From an uncultured bacterium (GTDB lineage Bacteria; Actinomycetota; Coriobacteriia; Coriobacteriales; Atopobiaceae): a DNA stretch of 8,675 bases. A model generated the notes under the pieces. It worked only from the letters and a program-made list of their open reading frames with translations. It was not told the origin of the DNA and ran no database searches. Positions 7,747-8,675 of this stretch are shown here, one piece after another. Both the position numbers and the translations under genes were made by a program. Within the stretch, counting starts at the first letter, position 1, and every line of letters begins with the position of its first letter. The stretch spans positions 1 through 8,675 of the forward strand of contig CAJMPT010000057.1 of NCBI GenBank assembly GCA_905215465.1. Reading direction: 5' to 3'.

Positions 7747-7752
7747 TATACA
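7747..7752 (+). promoter_or_regulatory. Possible -10 hexamer of the ferritin gene
   Basis: TATACA stands out within a GC-rich stretch about 36 bases before the ferritin ATG and would give a leader of roughly 30 bases containing the strong ribosome-binding site. No -35 hexamer is visible at normal spacing, so the promoter might need an activator or be misplaced. I see no clear iron-regulator (DtxR/Fur-type) palindrome. Confidence 0.4.
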
Positions 7753-7788
7753 CCACGTAGGCAAAAGCGTCTTAGGAAGGAAACCACC

Positions 7789-8304
7789 ATGGCACTGGAC
7801 AAAAACGTAGCCGAGCTCATGAACAAGCAGATCAACGAGGAGCTCTACTCGGCCTACCTCTACCTCACCTTTGCGGACTACTACGAGGACCGCGGCCTCA
7901 AGGGCTTTGCCAACTGGTACATGGTCCAGGTCCAGGAGGAGGTCAGCCACGCAAAAATTCTGCGACGCTACCTGCTCGACAACGACGCGCAGGTCAAGAT
8001 GCTCGCCATCGCAGAGCCCGACAAAGTCTTCACCGACGACCTCGCTCCGCTGCTTGCCGGCCAGGAGCACGAGAGGTACATCACAGAGTGCATCAACCGC
8101 TGCTACGCCACCGCGGCCGACGTGCGCGACTTCAGGACCATGCAGCTGCTCGACTGGTTTGTGAAGGAGCAGGGCGAGGAGGAGGCAAACGCCTCCGACA
8201 TGGTCAAGAACATGCAGCTCTTTGGCTCCGACCCCAAGGGTCTCTACGACCTGGACCGCGAGTACCAGGCGCGCGTCTTCGTGGCGCCGACGATGCCCAT
8301 GTAG
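7789..8304 (+). CDS. ftn: Non-haem bacterial ferritin (iron storage)
   Basis: A 171-residue ferritin of the FtnA type, which normally forms a 24-subunit shell that oxidises Fe(II) and stores iron as a ferric mineral. The length is normal. Ferroxidase ligands can be placed by motif: Glu17 in NEELYSAY, Glu50-Glu51 and His54 in QVQEEVSHAK, acidic residues around 93-95 (QEHER), and the Gln128/Glu130-131 group in KEQGEEE. No haem-binding Met of bacterioferritin is evident at the usual place, so I favour ferritin over Bfr. The start is set by AGGAAGG (7774-7780), eight bases before ATG. The gene stands alone, divergent from tRNA-Leu, with its own likely promoter, and is followed by about 300 bases without a conventional gene. 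It does not belong to the recJ-rel operon. Confidence 0.96.
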   Translation: MALDKNVAELMNKQINEELYSAYLYLTFADYYEDRGLKGFANWYMVQVQEEVSHAKILRRYLLDNDAQVKMLAIAEPDKVFTDDLAPLLAGQEHERYITECINRCYATAADVRDFRTMQLLDWFVKEQGEEEANASDMVKNMQLFGSDPKGLYDLDREYQARVFVAPTMPM

Positions 8305-8314
8305 CAGGCGTACG

Positions 8315-8365
8315 GCCGGAGTCGCGCCCGGCTGTGTGCAAGGCGTGAAGACAGCCGCGCCCGGC
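8315..8365 (+). other. GC-rich hairpins and direct repeat downstream of ferritin
   Basis: CGCGCCCGGC occurs twice (8323-8332 and 8356-8365). CGGCTGT (8329-8335) pairs with ACAGCCG (8351-8357), and GCCGG (8315-8319) can pair alternatively with CCGGC (8328-8332). There is no following T-run, so this could protect the ferritin mRNA end or act as a non-canonical terminator. The function is uncertain. Confidence 0.4.
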
Positions 8366-8377
8366 GCAGGTTGTGAC

Positions 8378-8406
8378 TTGCGCGCGGTCGCGGCTCCGTC
8401 TATTCT
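8378..8406 (+). promoter_or_regulatory. Putative sigma-70-type promoter for a leader transcript
   Basis: TTGCGC (8378-8383) and TATTCT (8401-8406) are separated by exactly 17 bases, matching TTGACA at three and TATAAT at four positions. Transcription would start near 8412-8414, about 25 bases before the small reading frame at 8438 and well before the terminator at 8516-8547. The TATTCTAAG stretch is AT-rich against a strongly GC-rich background. Confidence 0.5.
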
Positions 8407-8437
8407 AAGCAACTGCGTGTTAGCAAAGCGGGAACAA

Positions 8438-8500
8438 ATGGTCCCCACCTTTCGGCGCCTCATTGCAGCTGTCTGGTCAGACGACGAACATGCCCGCTAG
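8438..8500 (+). CDS. Putative 20-residue leader peptide
   Basis: The frame encodes MVPTFRRLIAAVWSDDEHAR and ends with TAG at 8498-8500. It sits between the putative promoter and an intrinsic terminator. Its stop codon lies in the loop of the hairpin at 8492-8509. The ribosome-binding site is weak (GGGA, 8430-8433, only four bases before ATG) and may be partly hidden, because GGGAAC can pair with GTCCC (8441-8445) across the start codon. It has one Trp and one His and no run of a single amino acid, so it does not resemble an amino-acid biosynthesis attenuator; drug- or peptide-dependent ribosome stalling would fit better. It is too short for coding statistics and could be chance. Confidence 0.4.
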   Translation: MVPTFRRLIAAVWSDDEHAR

Positions 8501-8509
8501 CTGGCGGGC
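8492..8509 (+). promoter_or_regulatory. Hairpin enclosing the leader stop codon
   Basis: GCCCGC (8492-8497) pairs with GCGGGC (8504-8509) around TAGCTG, the first three bases of which are the leader stop codon. The CGGG of its 3' arm (8505-8508) can instead pair with CCCG (8518-8521) in the 5' arm of the terminator. A ribosome holding the 5' arm could therefore favour read-through. Another hairpin, GTCT/AGAC, lies just upstream at 8471-8482. Confidence 0.5.
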
Positions 8510-8515
8510 GGAAGT

Positions 8516-8547
8516 CTCCCGGATGCTGTCGTGCGTCGGGAGTTTTT
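8516..8547 (+). terminator. Intrinsic terminator / attenuator before the 8602 reading frame
   Basis: CTCCCG (8516-8521) pairs with CGGGAG (8537-8542), and the stem can extend inward with a G-U pair and a bulge. TTTTT (8543-8547) follows directly. It lies 212 bases past the ferritin stop but only 55 bases before a new open frame, so it is better explained as attenuation of a leader transcript, or as the end of a small RNA, than as the ferritin terminator. Confidence 0.75.
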
Positions 8548-8601
8548 CATATGCGGCCAAGCGCCGTGGTGAGAGGAAGGTGTAGGAGATAGCCAGAAAC
8601 G

Positions 8602-8675
8602 ATGGTCCCCGCATCAACGATGCAACTGACGAATAATTCCGGCCAGGCGGGTTCCGCACCGGCCATCCGCATCCG
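8602..8675 (+). CDS. Start of an unidentified protein gene (3' end outside window)
   Basis: The frame is open from ATG 8602 to the end of the window: 24 codons beginning MVPASTMQLTNN, with another ATG at 8620. G/C use at third positions becomes strong after the first dozen codons, as in the real genes here. AGGAG (8584-8588) precedes it, but the 13-base gap to 8602 is longer than usual. The visible residues are a polar, probably disordered N-terminus ending in PAIRI. That would suit the N-terminus of an ABC-transporter ATPase, but this is only a guess and no conserved motif is reached. Its position after a terminator suggests regulated expression. Confidence 0.45.
   Translation, partial: MVPASTMQLTNNSGQAGSAPAIRI

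Noticed and set aside
8420..8450. GCAAAGC followed by GGG, suggesting a cyclic-di-GMP-I riboswitch
   Set aside because: Only the short GCAAAGC stretch matches. The upstream conserved half and the expected paired helices are not present in the correct order.
7312..8463. A 383-codon - strand frame covering tRNA-Leu and ferritin
   Set aside because: It runs through a clear tRNA gene and a textbook ferritin on the other strand, and its composition is that of an antisense shadow.
8405..8600. T-box, cobalamin, TPP or FMN riboswitch before the 8602 frame
   Set aside because: I looked for the T-box GGTGGNACCGCG sequence and the conserved cores of the other classes and found none. A covariance-model search would be decisive.
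8477..8659. A 60-codon - strand frame in the ferritin-downstream region
   Set aside because: No good ribosome-binding site and no motif. It overlaps the terminator and hairpins that read in the + direction, which explain the region better.
1..8675. CRISPR array, insertion sequence, prophage or defence genes
   Set aside because: No regularly spaced repeats, transposase, integrase or defence-type proteins are visible. The coding content is housekeeping apart from the unidentified frame at 8602.

Overview
The window is very GC-rich, with strong G/C preference at third codon positions, and looks like a chromosomal segment of an actinobacterium. A Coriobacteriia lineage (Olsenella/Atopobium/Collinsella-like) is my best guess. 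This rests on the actinobacterial-type SecF motif, the gene order and the short leaders with clear Shine-Dalgarno sites. The assignment is inference, not a database match.

Bases 1-7355 hold a tight co-directional cluster on the + strand. It contains the 3' part of secF (or the SecF half of a SecDF fusion), a 1110-residue protein joining a complete RecJ single-strand exonuclease to a RecQ-like superfamily 2 helicase, a bifunctional ppGpp synthetase/hydrolase (Rel), and a glyoxalase II-type metallo-beta-lactamase-fold hydrolase. Gaps are 1, 17 and 48 bases, so they are probably one operon. The order resembles the secDF-recJ-apt-relA-dtd-hydrolase-hisS neighbourhood known from many Gram-positive bacteria, but apt and dtd are absent and hisS does not follow.

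Bases 7356-7788 contain no protein gene. They hold two related palindromic elements in opposite orientation (29 of 37 bases identical when one is reverse-complemented), then a tRNA-Leu(CAA) gene on the - strand with its own intrinsic terminator. The tRNA runs towards the hydrolase gene and is divergent from the ferritin gene.

Bases 7789-8304 encode a non-haem ferritin with its own ribosome-binding site and a likely separate promoter. After it lie about 300 bases without a conventional gene. This stretch has the layout of a leader-peptide attenuator: a promoter-like pair of hexamers, a 20-codon reading frame, a hairpin enclosing its stop codon, an intrinsic terminator, and the start of a reading frame that leaves the window at 8675. 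The leader and the unknown downstream gene begin with the same nine bases, ATGGTCCCC. This is the part of the window most worth following up.
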